Shown: positions 8,662 through 20,767 of the stretch, piece after piece
Position numbering within the stretch: position 1 is the stretch's first letter
Layout: each line of letters starts with the position of its first letter
Source of the DNA: Martensiomyces pterosporus
Taxonomy: Eukaryota > Kickxellomycota > Kickxellomycetes > Kickxellales > Kickxellaceae
Reading direction: 5' to 3'
Length of the DNA stretch: 64,000 nucleotides
Assembly (NCBI GenBank): GCA_025201845.1
Contig: MU603933.1
Location: forward strand, 179,291-243,290
Notes under the pieces: generated by a model
Databases searched by the model: none
What the model saw: the letters and a program-made list of their open reading frames with translations, nothing else
What the model was told of the DNA's origin: nothing
Program-made: the position numbers and the translations under genes

Positions 8662-11600
8662 GAGCGTTCGATTTTGGTAAAAAGTGATGTGTATGCAAGG
8701 GTCGCATATTCTGTGGAGGGGTGCTGCTCTGTAACGGACACCATGAAGTGCAACGATGTCTACACTTTTTCGCTTTGTAATAACAATCCTCATTTTGTTT
8801 ACAAGAACAAACCACTCCTCTAGCGTATCTCGTCTCTTCGAGTGGCCTTTGCGCACACCGTCTCTCTCCGTTCTATAGTCCTTTTATATTTATTAAGCTC
8901 TATTTTCTTCTTCTCTTCTTGTAGACCTTTTCGAGGGACAGATTTCTGTTTCAGTGACCCAGCCCTCTGTCCACGTTGTGCTTCAAGAGATATTTTCCCA
9001 GGAGACATGTATATGCTGTCGGCTGGCTTTCTGGGCTTGCGCCCTGGGTCCCAGCTTGGCTATATATGCTTGGCGGAGACCATTCCTGCTTCGGGACTGG
9101 CCGTAGATACATCGAGCACTGATTTCTGGCGGATGTGCAAACGGCGGCAAAGGCAGGTGAAAGGGCGCGTCGTTTTGGGTAGCGCCAACGTGGGCACGTC
9201 TGCCCCTGGCTGCCTTTTCCCTTTGGCAGAAGAGCGCGTGGAGTAAGCAAGCTCTCATACTTGCTTCTCGAGGAACCAGGGAGCAGCCGACACATCCCTC
9301 GTTTGCTGCCACGGTTAACACAAAGAAGAGCATGCATGCTTTGTCTTTCCTAAGCGGACCATGACGCGCAGCTATACGCAAGAAAGCAACGGATCAGTCA
9401 CAGCAGCCCGTTGAGCTCAGCCATTTGCATATCTGTGCATGCGCGGCTCCACTCCTCCGCACGGCAGGAACAATCGCCAAAGCCTCGCTCTTTGTAACCG
9501 CTTTGAGGGCCACACTCCCATCGGAAGCACCCACAAAGCGAGTGAATGGCACGACGCAAGCGGTTTGCTCCAGGCCTTTGTTTATCTTGTAAGGCGCTGG
9601 GGCGAGTGAGAGTTCGGGCAGCGGTGGTTCCATGAATGCGCATGCTTTCCATAAACAGCAGCAGCGCAGCTTATCCCCAGTCAAGAAGCGCCTTGCTGTG
9701 CTGGAATAGGAACCAAGCATGCCAATGCACATGTGGGGGATAGCAGCAAAGCAATTCTTAGAGGGGGCAATTGCACTCTTAGCACGGATGCGGCCATATT
9801 AAACAGCCTCTCTTTTCCATGTTTTGTTAATTTTCACTCTCTACCGTGCCCGTTTTCCTTAACCCAAAAACAGCGCAAGAAACAAGGCGGGTTTGCCGCA
9901 ACTGAGCAGCCGCAGTGCACTGCCACGCTATCTATAGAGCGGAAAAGTCTAACCCATTGCTGGGCGAGCATTTTAAGGCAAGCGACCCAGCGCTGTAGAG
10001 CACGAGCTGCTGACCACAGATGCGGTGAGACATAATTAGAATATATGGAAAACAATGGAAAGGCGATTGTCAGCACCTTCGCCGGGCCGTTCGCTCGGCT
10101 TTACCAAGATATGCATAAATTGCGATCATTGTGCGTGCTGTTTGTTTACATATATATACATGCAGTCATCCCACATTCCGCAGAGCCCCCTTTGCGCCCA
10201 CCCATGTATGCTGCTCATCGCATACATGGCGAGGTAGCATACATATTCATGCATATGTGTATACCAGACAATGTGTGCTGTTTTGGCAAAACGCTTCGAG
10301 TAGCGGGGGTGTGTACAAGGGTGTGCTTGATTTTAAACGCCCTTGCATGGCTTGCCTTTTCCCTTACACTTTCAAACATCAAACAACCATGTATGAAAGA
10401 GAAGGCAGGGGCGGGCTCGAACGCAAACAGCGTTTCGCTACGCCAGAAAACCAGTTCATTTACAAGCATTCCTTGATTTGCCCGCGACCACTTGCAAATT
10501 GCACCAGCTGGCCGCTCTTGCGACATCGCGCTACAGCTGAAGGATCCGCAAGATAGCGAAAGCACGCATGCACACGATGGTGTGTACACCTGTGTGCGTA
10601 TGGCGCCCAGGTGCGTGTGGTCTGCGAGAGTAGAAGGCTGCATCCCGACGGAGTTGCTGATTTGGAACACATTGGCAGGTGTCTAGGGCCAGTGCTGCTA
10701 TTATAGCCATTCCGGCGCCATCTAGACCCACAAGCACGCGCATGCTGTTGAGGGGGAGCCATATTTGGCAAGACGAGCGATTGGGTGGAAGCCCCCCAAC
10801 GTGGCTATCCTCAACAATCTCGGCGCCTGGTCGCCATACTCCCGACAGCTCGTCCCTGCTGCTTCCACACGCATGGCTCCCAAGCTTGAGGGACTTGTTT
10901 GGAAACTTGCATGCGCATGCGCCCCGGCACCCCTGTCTTTTTGACAGCGGGATAATGGCGGTGTGCTGGCAATCTCCGTTAGTGCAAACGAAAATCGTGC
11001 CGCTCAGCTGGCGCGAGGGCCATTGTTGAGCTGAGACAGAGAAAAATGGCCACATTTTCTCTTTGGCAAGCAGTGCGAAGAGCGCGCTAGAAACAAACAG
11101 GCGACCCGACAATAGATAAACAGAACATGGGGCATAGGCAAACATGCAGGTAGACGGCGTATAATGCCGCACGCCCAGGCACTCGAATGGCAGAAACCGA
11201 GCGTGTCGAGGCATAGATAGTGTTTCCCAGGGAAAAGCGAGGCGGCGAGTGCCTTGGTGGTGGTCATGAGTGTTGAGGGGTGGCAGAGCGAATAAAGCAG
11301 ATTGCCATCTGGCGATCTCCAAACCTTACATGCATCGTAGAGGGATGAATAATGGAGCGAACGAGGTGGCTAGATGCAGACTGAGCACAAAAGGCCGCCC
11401 GCTTCACTCAGCTACAGGCGATGGAGCTGTCGACGGCCAGACAAAGCGAAAGACTGCCGTCATGTGCATGCACTTGCCAGCTGCCCTGCTCCCGTTCTCT
11501 TACACAGCAGCCAATGAGTCGGCCTACGTGCAAGCACATTCCCCACTGGTGGCAGCGACTTGCATGAAGCATGGAATTATCGCAGGGCTGCGAGCGCTGC

Positions 11601-14176
11601 CAGTGAAACCAGCGACTAATTTATGCGTCTGCTGTTCGGGCGACAAGCATTTTTCATGTGCTCTATTAATTGGGCCTGTGGCAGCTGTACTCGCCTGTAT
11701 TGTTCGCCTCGCCTATCCGGGCCGTGCTCGTTTATATCCTTGTTGCTGCCCTTGTCTGTCCTCACGCATTGCCACCGCTGCTACACACCCCCTTGCTGCC
11801 ACCTGTGCCCACAAGATCTGCTGTGCCCAGAACAGTTGCGATAGCGCTGCGTTGGTGGGGAGAAAGAAGGCTGGAGTTGGGGCAGGGATACGTGCATGTT
11901 GACGCAGTCAGCCCTCCTCTTCTCCATCCGGAGCTTGGTATTTTTATCCACGGCAAATCCACGCCCCTTGCTCTCTTGTTCGCCCTGCCTAGCAAAAAAA
12001 AAACCCCCCATCGCAGTTCATCCATACTCAGGTTGCATGTTGCTGTACACGGGTACCTTATTCATTCGCCGATTCAATTAGGGTATTTATAGTCATTTGG
12101 GCAGATTCCAGATACACGCAACCCCCGCATCTCCACCTGTATTTGGCTTTTCTTGGCTCCCCACATCTGCGGGCATTGTCGTGTTTTTTTTTGACTATTG
12201 CCTTTTCCACACCTCTATTTCTTGATTTGCTTGGTAGACGCGAATTCAAGCGCCACGGCACCCGGCTGCGAGTTGGTTTGGCTGGGTTGCCAGCTGCCCT
12301 GTCAGCACGGTGCCTCTTCCCACGCAGCACGCATGGTGGATGCCGCACCACTCTCAAGAGTGTCTCCCGCCTCCGCTTTGTCTATGTATAGTCAGATTTA
12401 GACTCCTATCTTTACGGCCTCTATCCTATGCGCAGCACTACACATGGCAACTATGTCTGCGGTGATCAGACCAATCAGCAGATTAACACATCTTTTGCTT
12501 GCAGAAAAGCAAGGGAGAGTGCAGGCGGGGAAATGCACTATTAAGCCCGCTCATCCCTGCTCGCGGAAGGCCTGCTGCGTGCATTGGCGTGGCACCAGCG
12601 CAAGTTAAAGTTGCTTTTCAGCCGTACCACAATGTCTATGGATTGCGTGCTGCCACATGAGTTCTCTTTTTAGCTATTTATGCGGTTTTCGCCAGCATGG
12701 AACAGCATGCCGCCTCTTGTAGGCTGGCCACCAGGCACAGCTCTCCTTTTGCAGTGCCGCCAGCACAGGTCCGCCTGCCCAAGGATTATGCTGGCTCAGC
12801 CGCAAGAGCAAATGCCGCAGCCGCTTCCCAGCAACAATCGAACCACCAGGGCACCCCTGATAGCACATCTGCATGATATTTGAGCCAAGGCGATTCTCGT
12901 CACTCGGGGAATGGGTGGTGCGTGTCCGAATTGCAATTGACCTCTGCCTAGCCAGAGCAAGTGGGTGTTTAGAGCTCAGCGTAGCATCTTGTTCAAGATT
13001 GCCTATCCTATTCGTGTGACTATGAGCATAAGAGAGCGAAGCTACTTGCGCTGCAAGAAAGCGGGCTGCTGTGATCCAGCAAAGTGTTCCGAAAGAGAGC
13101 TAGCGGGAGTGCTGTGGTTGGGGGCATATCTGCTGCTTGCGCCCGCCGGAGGGCTGCCTGCGCGGAGGGCCAATTCGTGGGCAGACCGCTGCGCTGCCTA
13201 GGAGCTGATGGCTGTTGGGACTTTGTCGGGGGGTTGACTCCCCCAGCACGCTACACCCCCTTGCTCTTTCCTCTCCCGCTCTTTCCCTGCCTTTTCGCCC
13301 TGAGCAATCTTTTTTTTTTTTTTTTCGCTTTTCCCGCTGGCTGCCTACCCGGGACTTGTACACCCCCTTCCAAAGGGCAGGCACATCTCTCGCGAGTAAT
13401 CCTAGGCAGGCACCAGACATGCAGCCCTGGGATGTATCGCCCCCTCCCATCCTCCGCCTGCCTGCTTGCTTTATTTTTCCTCCTTTGCGCTACAAAACTG
13501 CACCTGCCCACTTTCTGCAGCAGGCAAACTATTAGGTCATCCACTCATTAGCGAAGCTCAAGCAGTCAAGCGCTTTCCCCGCCCACCCGTCCGTACTTGT
13601 TCCCTGGTGCACTTCGCTGCACGAACACGAATCGTTTATAACTTGGCCAGACAACCCCATCCTGGCACTCCTTGCATTGCTCGCACTCGCCTCCTCCTAG
13701 CACCCCCACCTCTCGCACCACTTGGGCCTTTTGAAAGTACTCGCACAGCGCCGGTGCTTCTGCCACCCACCAATTCTTTGTTTCTCTCACCCATTGCACT
13801 TTCTAACTCCGGTGGCCGGCTTTTCCAATATACTTGCTGCTGGTATTGCTGTTGCGGCTCCCTGGTTGGACAAGCAGCCAAACTGGGCCATTCTGTGTAC
13901 TTGGTCGCCTCTGAACGCTTCTTATTGATCATCACGCATTTTTCTCTTCTTGTGTTCATTCACGTTCGCGTATATTCCGCACACGGCCAGCATTCACTAT
14001 TGGCGATTTTATTTCCATATTTGTGGCATCTGTGGTTCGCATTCCACACGCGACCCCGAATCTGCCGCTTCCCTCTGCTATTACTGTATATTCGCTGATG
14101 TGCAAGCGCTTGTAGCATCACTTCTACCATACCCACTAGTTTGCAGCGTCAGGCACAGCAGCCACACATACGCCCT
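8662..14176. other. 5.5-kb region without recognisable gene, upstream of HSF gene
   Basis: The longest gene-free interval in the window. Scattered open frames (longest 263 codons, minus strand, 10531-11322) show no conserved motif, no protein-like composition and often no ATG. It holds a T16 run at 13310-13325, an A10 run at 11994-12003 and CT-rich stretches from about 13.2 to 14.1 kb. A partial tRNA-like B box near 12832-12842 does not fold into a tRNA. The most likely content is the 3' flank of CAF40 and a long regulatory region or leader of the HSF gene. Confidence 0.5.
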
Positions 14177-17100
14177 ATGGAAGAAGCCCCGCAGCCAGAC
14201 AAATCAATGCTGCCGCCTCAACACGAACAAAAGGGCAAGTTTGCCTACATTCTGTACAGGTAAGCAGCAAGAAACACCGCTCCTCCTCTCTGGCCCCGCC
14301 TATAAAGATCGCCTACATTCATGCCCGCTCTCTTCTCGCCACACCCGCACCTGTCCTTTTGCCGCTCTACGTGAATACAACTCTTAACTCGCGAGACATG
14401 GCTTCTGCACAGCCAAAAGCCTGAGTGCAACCCTCGGCCTTTAGCGCTCTTGTCTTTATGGCCAATGCCTCCGAAGCGCGTAAAGCACACGGCTTTCCTT
14501 TGCTTGAATCACACGGTCCTCTACGAGACCTCAAGATATCCTTCCGAGACTGTCTGCTCCCTGCCCTACTGGCGCTCTGCCTTTCACGATGGAGAAAGAG
14601 ATACGCGGATGTGGTTGGCTCCATGCAGCAACTTGTTTTAGTGGTGAAGGGTGGTTTTTTTTTCTCTTGGAGGATATACATGTGCATACAGGCGCAATAT
14701 GTATGAGTGTGGGGTCGATTTCTGCTCAGGGTGCAAAGAGGCTCTTTCTCACTGCACTTCCGTGCCTGCTTGACCTGCATTTTCCCCCACCTCATACTCA
14801 TCAAATATGCCGGCGTACATATTCCACCGCCCACCCCCATTTCCTTTTACATGCGGTGGTGAAAAATATGTGCGTTCAAGTAGGCATGCCTGTGTGTGTA
14901 CTTTTTGCCCGCCTTTCCACAAGCACACATACGCTGCCACCACACACACGGGCATTGTTTAATGCCGGCCATGAACATCATCTGCACTCCATACATGCCA
15001 AACGCCATTTCGTTCGTGAGCTGCACACACAGCTCCACCTGCTCTGCTTCGTCTTGCCGTCTGTGCCTTTTGCTGTTGTTGACCCAGTCTCGCTGGTTCA
15101 GACTCCTTTCGGCTCCATTTTTTGATAGCGAGAAAGACAGCACGGCTTGGCTTCCGTTACCATCTTTCTGCAAAGGGCCTCGATCATATGCTGATTTACC
15201 CCTCTTTGTACACAGCAGCGGACCTTTGTAATGACCGACATCCTACATCCTTTCTACCCCTCCACGCAACCATACAATTGCAACGCCGAATCGAGTGTGC
15301 CTATGCTGGCGGTTGCATTACAAAACCGATTGTGCTGCGTTGACACTTGGTCCCTCCTACATCACCCGCCCACACCACTGCCTCCCAGCACGAAACGTGT
15401 ATCCCAATTCGCTTTCCTCCTTGGTAACAGCGTGCTCTTCTTCCACTGCTGCGTTCAGTACGCAGTGGCGATCAATGCAGCCATGATATATACCAGAAAA
15501 TGTTGCGGGATTTTCGGGTACATGCCATATTGTTGGTGTTCGTTGGAGCACCCACACATACTAGCAGATGCCATCTTTATGCTTGCTGAATTGTGTCAAT
15601 CGCATCATTTTGCAAACAACGCCCAATTATTATTATTCTTCCATAGAATTCTCACCGAGGGCAACTACAAGTCTCTTCATTGGAGCGATGATGGCACCGA
15701 GGTAGTCATCGAGAGTCCGAATGCTGTTGCCGAAGAGGTTTTGGCGCACCACTTTGACACGAACAAGTTCCTGTCGTTCACTCGCCAGCTCCATCTCTAC
15801 GGGTTCAGACGCATCACCGATGGGCGCAAGGTGCGCCAGCTCAAGGGCTTTTGCAAGTGGCGCCATCCCAACTTCAAGTGCGGCCACCCACACCTGCTGG
15901 ACAAAATGTACCGCTACCAGGTCCCAAGGCATCCAAGTGGTGCTCATGGGCTGGTAATGTCAAGAAACTTGCCCAAAAACATGCGCAAAAGGACAGCGCT
16001 CAAGGCAGAGCCATCGGGAACAACAGCCCCCTTCTCGCCCAACACGGTGTCTACATTCGGTGGATGCGAGAACCCTCCATTCCCAGCAGCTGAAAAACAC
16101 GATAGCCAGCACTCCAGCGCAACAGAGATGAAGGTGGCGTCTGCGTCGGATGCCATTAACGCACTACAGATGCTGGTGGATATCGTTGACTCTTTGGACC
16201 CAGATGGTAGGTATTCAGTTCCTTCTATTTTCTCAGCTCCTCTCCCTCTTCCCGCCCACCTTCTCCAGCCCTGTCACACTCGCAGTCAAATCCTCGGCCC
16301 AGCCCCCCTCCTTTTTAAACGGGGGCCATGATTTCTCCAGCACCACTGGCGCTTTGTTCCAGGACGAGCGTTCTAGGAACCAGAGCAGGTGCACTGCAAT
16401 ATGAACTGCCCAATACCACCCTCACCTTGGGTGACATCCGGACACTTGGGTGCCTTTCCCCTTTTGCACACATTCTTGTGCCTTATTTGGTCAGCGCACA
16501 CGCGTTACACCGCATTTACATTGGTAGCATCCACCCCGGAAATTGCCGAGACAGCTTGGCTGATATGGGGTTGATGCAACAATAATGGCAAGGGATCGGG
16601 TCATGAGTGATCAGTGTGGGTGCGCTGGGACCCGCTTCCTAATATGCAGCTGCAGATGGAGAAACCCATCTGCATATTTGTTTGGGAGCAGCTGAGCACC
16701 CTCAGATTCCACCATCCCAATCTCTTTGCATCGGGAGTGGGCCATTTGCAACAGTCTCCAGCTCTGACTAGTAGCTCCGCTCTGGGTCCGCTGCATATAT
16801 GTATTCTTTTGCGCATTTTCACCTTGTCCATGCAAGAAAATGTCGCTTTTGCCTGAGGGCGGTTTTCTTGTTCAATACTAACATTCCGCTTTCTCTTCTA
16901 TTTCTCTTGAATCTGTGCCTGGGAGCTTGCAATAGTGCTTGCGTTTGTGCGCGGTCAGCTGGATATTGTCGGCGAGGCGATTGACAAGGTTCTTGCCGAC
17001 TCTACCGCATGCGACATGGGCACCTTAAGCGTATCTAGCCCCCGCTCGGTGCGTGTTGCCCAGCCTACCAGCCCACCACAGAAACAAAAACAGCAGCAGA

Positions 17101-17864
17101 TAATCTATGCTGCTAACACGAAGCTAAATGTAATGATGGGCGATAGCAGCATTCACGCCAGCCAGGGCGTGCACAGCAGCATGCCGTCAGCTTACCCCAC
17201 TCCTATAGCGGCAAGGCCATCGCTTCTGCCCAGAGCACTCACTGCTGTATACCCCAGCATGAGCGCACAGTTCCCAGTCATTTCAACACCCGACACGCTG
17301 TCCCATCTGATGACTAGCCAGGACTTTATGGCTCAGCACCAGCAGAGGTACGTTGACTCGGGCCTAATGAGCCGCAAGCCTTCTCCATTGGCGCCAACAC
17401 CTATTAGCACGGACATCATGTACACTGCAACAGCCCCATCCCAACCATATAGCGCCACTAACACACCTCCAGACTCCGTGAATAGGGTCGCCATCAACGA
17501 AGCGTCGCCGATCGCGAACATCAGCGGCAACACGTCGCCCTATGCAACTATGGCTCCAATGGTCGCTGCAATGCCCCCCACCGCAAACGCAGATGGGTAT
17601 GCCCTGGGACACCCGGCAGCCGCCGATGTGCGCCAGCTTGGCACCTTTGAGGCACAATTATTTGCTACTGCTCCCACTACGCCCTTTATCATCACATGCA
17701 ACCCGATGGCAAATGGCGTCGCAATCGCTGCTCAGACACCTATGCAGATGAATACCCCTGCTAGTTGGGTGGCCGGTGAGCCTACTGGCACCTCAGAGAT
17801 CTCTGTGGCTGCTTGCACCAGCCCACCTGGGATTGTCCAAAGCAATGCACATGTTTCACGCTAG
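14177..17864 (+). CDS. HSF-type (heat shock factor family) transcription factor, three exons
   Basis: Reconstructed from exons 14177-14259, 15647-16206 and 16936-17864, giving 523 residues. Introns are 1387 nt (gtaagc...catag) and 729 nt (gtaggt...aatag), and both phases match. Exon 1 ends in KFAYILY plus two bases of an Arg codon. Exon 2 resumes ILTEGNYKSLHWSDDG, restoring the first helix of the HSF DNA-binding domain (about residues 22-119), followed by FLSFTRQLHLYGFRRI and FKCGHPHLLDKMYRYQ. Exon 3 starts VLAFVRGQLDIVGEAID, a short possible coiled coil, and continues as a Ser/Thr/Pro/Ala-rich region typical of activation or repression tails. It should bind DNA in the nucleus. Whether it is Hsf1-, Sfl1- or Skn7-like cannot be decided by eye, though no response-regulator domain is seen. 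The start is the ATG at 14177. Confidence 0.82.
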
Positions 17865-18143
17865 GAGAGCTCTCCATGTGAGCTGTCCATGGTCTCGTTG
17901 AAAATATACGGCAGAGCGGCTTTCTGTTGAGGACGGGCTTTGTGGCCGAGATCCGCGTGCTGGCTTTGCACCTCGAATACACTCACTACATATCCTTGTT
18001 TCTTTGCCACGCGTACGGCTCAGAGACAAAGCGGTATCCTCTCTGCCGGCCGACTATCACTGTGTACATATTGCATTGCATTGGCAAATCTATCGACCCT
18101 CCGATCCGGCACTTTTCCCTTTCGTTTTTTGTGCGTATCTTCA

Positions 18144-18179
<36 letters not shown>

Positions 18180-18411
18180 CCACTCATCGCAGTGCCAGGC
18201 TCACATTGTTTGCAGCTTGAGCACCAAGAACAAGCAAACAAGCAGTATTGATTATTGGTGTTCATATCTGTTTTCAATGAAAAAGCGGTGTCCGAAATAC
18301 CGAGCATGTTGCATTGCAGCTACATCTGGCGAATAAGCGTCCAATGGGCAAACAGAATGCGATGGCGAGTGTCGCTTGCGACATACACGCTAGGGTGCTG
18401 CGTGCTTTTCC
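17865..18411. other. Convergent intergenic region HSF gene / LRR gene
   Basis: Shared 3' region of two convergent genes. It contains an alternating TA microsatellite (see separate entry) and nothing else recognisable. Confidence 0.5.
18146..18174. repeat. (TA)n microsatellite
   Basis: About 14 uninterrupted TA units in the convergent 3' interval between the HSF and LRR genes. It is palindromic and may form a cruciform or act as a soft terminator for both genes, but that is inference. Confidence 0.9.
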
Positions 18412-19788
18412 TCAGCGGGGACTCAGAGCGATTTTCATGCCTGGCGAAATTCTGCTGTTACGGAGGATCCTTAGCGACAACAGCGGAGCCCAGCGGCAGT
18501 CCAATGCTGTTGCAAGCAGGCGCAGCGACGTGTCACTCAGGCAGCAGCTTGCCAGACCAAGAGACTTGATCTGCGTGTAATAGATGCTGCTGCTGCGTTC
18601 TAGACTGCCGCTGCCAACCTCACCCACGCTTGAGGATGAGCGAACGTGTGGCTCATTCTTTTGCGGGCAGAGGCTGGATACTGCCATAGATACTAGGGCG
18701 CTGACGCCCTGGTCCCCGAAGTGGTTGTCAGACAAGTCCAGGTCCGTCAGGCCGGAGGCTGGCAGCCATTGGGCCAAGCAGGCTGTGCCGCGCTCGGTGA
18801 TGAAATTGCATGATAGAGTGAGTGAGGATAGGACTGCATTGGAGGAGGCGATTGCTTGGACACCTGCGTCGCCCAAGTTGTTTGCCGAAAGATTGAGGTG
18901 CAGTGAGCGGCGAGTGGGCGGTGGCGAGAGGTTGCTGAGGATTGCGCGGAGAACGGAGAGCCGGTTGCCCAGTCCTAGCCACTCCAGTCCAATGTACTCG
19001 ATATGGGCGCTAGGACGTGCAAGCGAGCGCAGGAGCGCGGCAAGCATGCCATCACTGATGGTTGCCTGTGCTAGAAGCACGTGCGTGAGGTGGGGCAGGC
19101 TGTCGACTAGCGCCGGAAGCCAGGTCTCGGACCCGCTAGTGTCTGCTGATTCGGCATTGCGTCTCTTGCTGTTGCTGTGCTTTGCTGGGGGAGTCAGTGG
19201 GTTGGCACGCAGGTCCAAGTAATTCACGCCGTAAACCACGGGGGCCCCGACGCCAGTGCTTGGAGGCACCATGTGGCGGAGATCCGACAGAGTGAGCTTG
19301 TTCCATCCAAGCGATAGGGTGCTGATGCTGCTGGCGTGCGTTAGCAGCTTGCAAAGTGCCTTGCCCGCCAGCTCACCGGTACCTCCGCCCACCTGGTTCT
19401 GCGAGATGTCGACTGAGCGCAGGCGCGGCAGGTTGTGGAGGCATAGGACGTCGGTGAGGCTGGCGAATGCCGCAGCGTCCATGCGGCACCGGTTGATGCG
19501 CAGGCTTTCAATCGTCTCGGGGGAGCGGTCACCCAGGGCCAGCTCAAAGTTGAGATCCTCTGGAGAGAGGTCCTCAAACACTATTTCGCGGCTGTGGGAG
19601 TGTGCCTCGGTGGCAGACCACTTGGCGATGGACTCGCAAAGCGTCGGGCTATTGTCGCCGCTGGATTCCGTGTCGATAGAGGAGGTGAGCGATGTGAGCG
19701 ACCTGGATTTAGGCAGCACTGTCGTGGCGGCATCGCCCGTGCGTGGACTGGTGGAGCGAGGGTTGTCTGTGGCAATCAGCGTGCTCAT
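18412..19788 (-). CDS. Leucine-rich-repeat protein, ribonuclease-inhibitor/RanGAP-like repeats
   Basis: A 458-residue protein. The first 80 or so residues are Ser/Thr-rich and probably disordered. From about residue 85 there are LRRs of the RNI type: IESLRINRCRMD, LRSVDISQNQVGGG, ISTLSLGWNKL, RSLHLNLSANNLGDAGV and LDLSDNHFGDQGVSALV. The last repeat is interrupted by a Ser-rich loop (about residues 385-410) before IKSLGLASCCLSD. No signal peptide or membrane segment is seen, so it is likely cytosolic or nuclear. The repeat spacing resembles RanGAP1 and NLR-type LRRs, but the catalytic features of RanGAP1 were not identified. Function unknown. The ATG lies at 19786-19788. Confidence 0.78.
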   Translation of the reverse strand: MSTLIATDNPRSTSPRTGDAATTVLPKSRSLTSLTSSIDTESSGDNSPTLCESIAKWSATEAHSHSREIVFEDLSPEDLNFELALGDRSPETIESLRINRCRMDAAAFASLTDVLCLHNLPRLRSVDISQNQVGGGTGELAGKALCKLLTHASSISTLSLGWNKLTLSDLRHMVPPSTGVGAPVVYGVNYLDLRANPLTPPAKHSNSKRRNAESADTSGSETWLPALVDSLPHLTHVLLAQATISDGMLAALLRSLARPSAHIEYIGLEWLGLGNRLSVLRAILSNLSPPPTRRSLHLNLSANNLGDAGVQAIASSNAVLSSLTLSCNFITERGTACLAQWLPASGLTDLDLSDNHFGDQGVSALVSMAVSSLCPQKNEPHVRSSSSVGEVGSGSLERSSSIYYTQIKSLGLASCCLSDTSLRLLATALDCRWAPLLSLRILRNSRISPGMKIALSPR

Positions 19789-20767
19789 GGCTTCGAGAGC
19801 TGTAGGGCAATGTGTAGTAGTAGCAAGGACGGGTGAAACTAAAGGTGTGTATAAGGAGTGGCAGGTGCGCCTGTGGAGATGTGCTTGTGTGGGATATGCT
19901 TCACATTACACTGGTAGTCGCTCCTCCCATTTTATACCACCTTGAGCTCGGTGCTGTGCGAGCGGGGGCGAGCATGGCTAGCCGCCATCGGGTATACTGT
20001 GGAGCGCCCCCTTGTTGCTACGTCATACGGCCAGTTTTCTGCCAAATGGAGCAATGTGTGCGTGCTCTTCTTCCTCCGCACTCATTCCCTCTGTGCTCCC
20101 AAAAATGGGCAACATGCGCCATGCCGTCCTGGGATTCTGGCGCCACGTAGGTGTGAGCCAAGAGACAGCAGTGCCAACAAAATTGCTTGCTTGTGTTGCT
20201 CGCTTGACCTCCTAGCCCCGTCCTTGATCGATAACACGAACAATGCTCGCAAGGCAACAACAAATGCCTCGCGTGCTTCTCAAGATGGGAAAGCAATACT
20301 GCTGGCGCAAATCTAGGGCATGGCTGCGCATGGTTTTGGAGGTGGCTTGGGCGGCAGGCCTCGAATGCACGTTTGGGATGCCACCGCAACTAGCATCTTT
20401 ACCTTGGCTACTGCTCCTCCTTGTGCTTCCCCCTTGCCATTCAGATTGTCTTTGGCTGGGCGATGAGGGGCAGATAAGGAAAACCGTGCCAAAGGAAGAG
20501 GCGCCTTGGAGTAGAAGGGGTTTCCAGTTATTGTTGTGCTTGCTACAGCACTGGCCCCCATTCTTCTCCATGCTCCCACACTATTTTGAGCGCATGGTGT
20601 AGAAGTGCTATAGATGGGCGGAGATAAGGAAAGGTGCGTGCGCTCGGATATAGACTTTTGATTGTAAGAGCATTCGGTGGGAAATAGGCCGCCAGCGAAG
20701 GACAGGGGGGAAAAGTACACAAGGTGAAGCAAAAGGAAACGAAGAATACACGGTGCACACGGCGCAC
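19789..20767. other. Intergenic region between LRR gene and NAR1
   Basis: About 980 bp between two minus-strand genes. It must hold the LRR promoter and the NAR1 3' flank. Open frames here lack recognisable protein features. Confidence 0.5.

Noticed and set aside
10531..11322. 263-codon minus-strand open frame in the long gene-free region
   Set aside because: Composition is not protein-like, no motif or domain is visible, and there is no matching splice structure around it. Chance openness in GC-rich DNA is enough.
12800..12910. tRNA-like B box (GGTTCGATTGT on the minus strand)
   Set aside because: The upstream sequence gives no proper acceptor, D or anticodon stems, and the sequence after the T loop does not pair.
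15483..15517. Alternative HSF first exon with a donor at 15518
   Set aside because: It would give KCCGIFG before ILTEG, which does not fit the HSF first helix. The exon at 14177-14259 restores FAYILYR and has a better donor (gtaagc).
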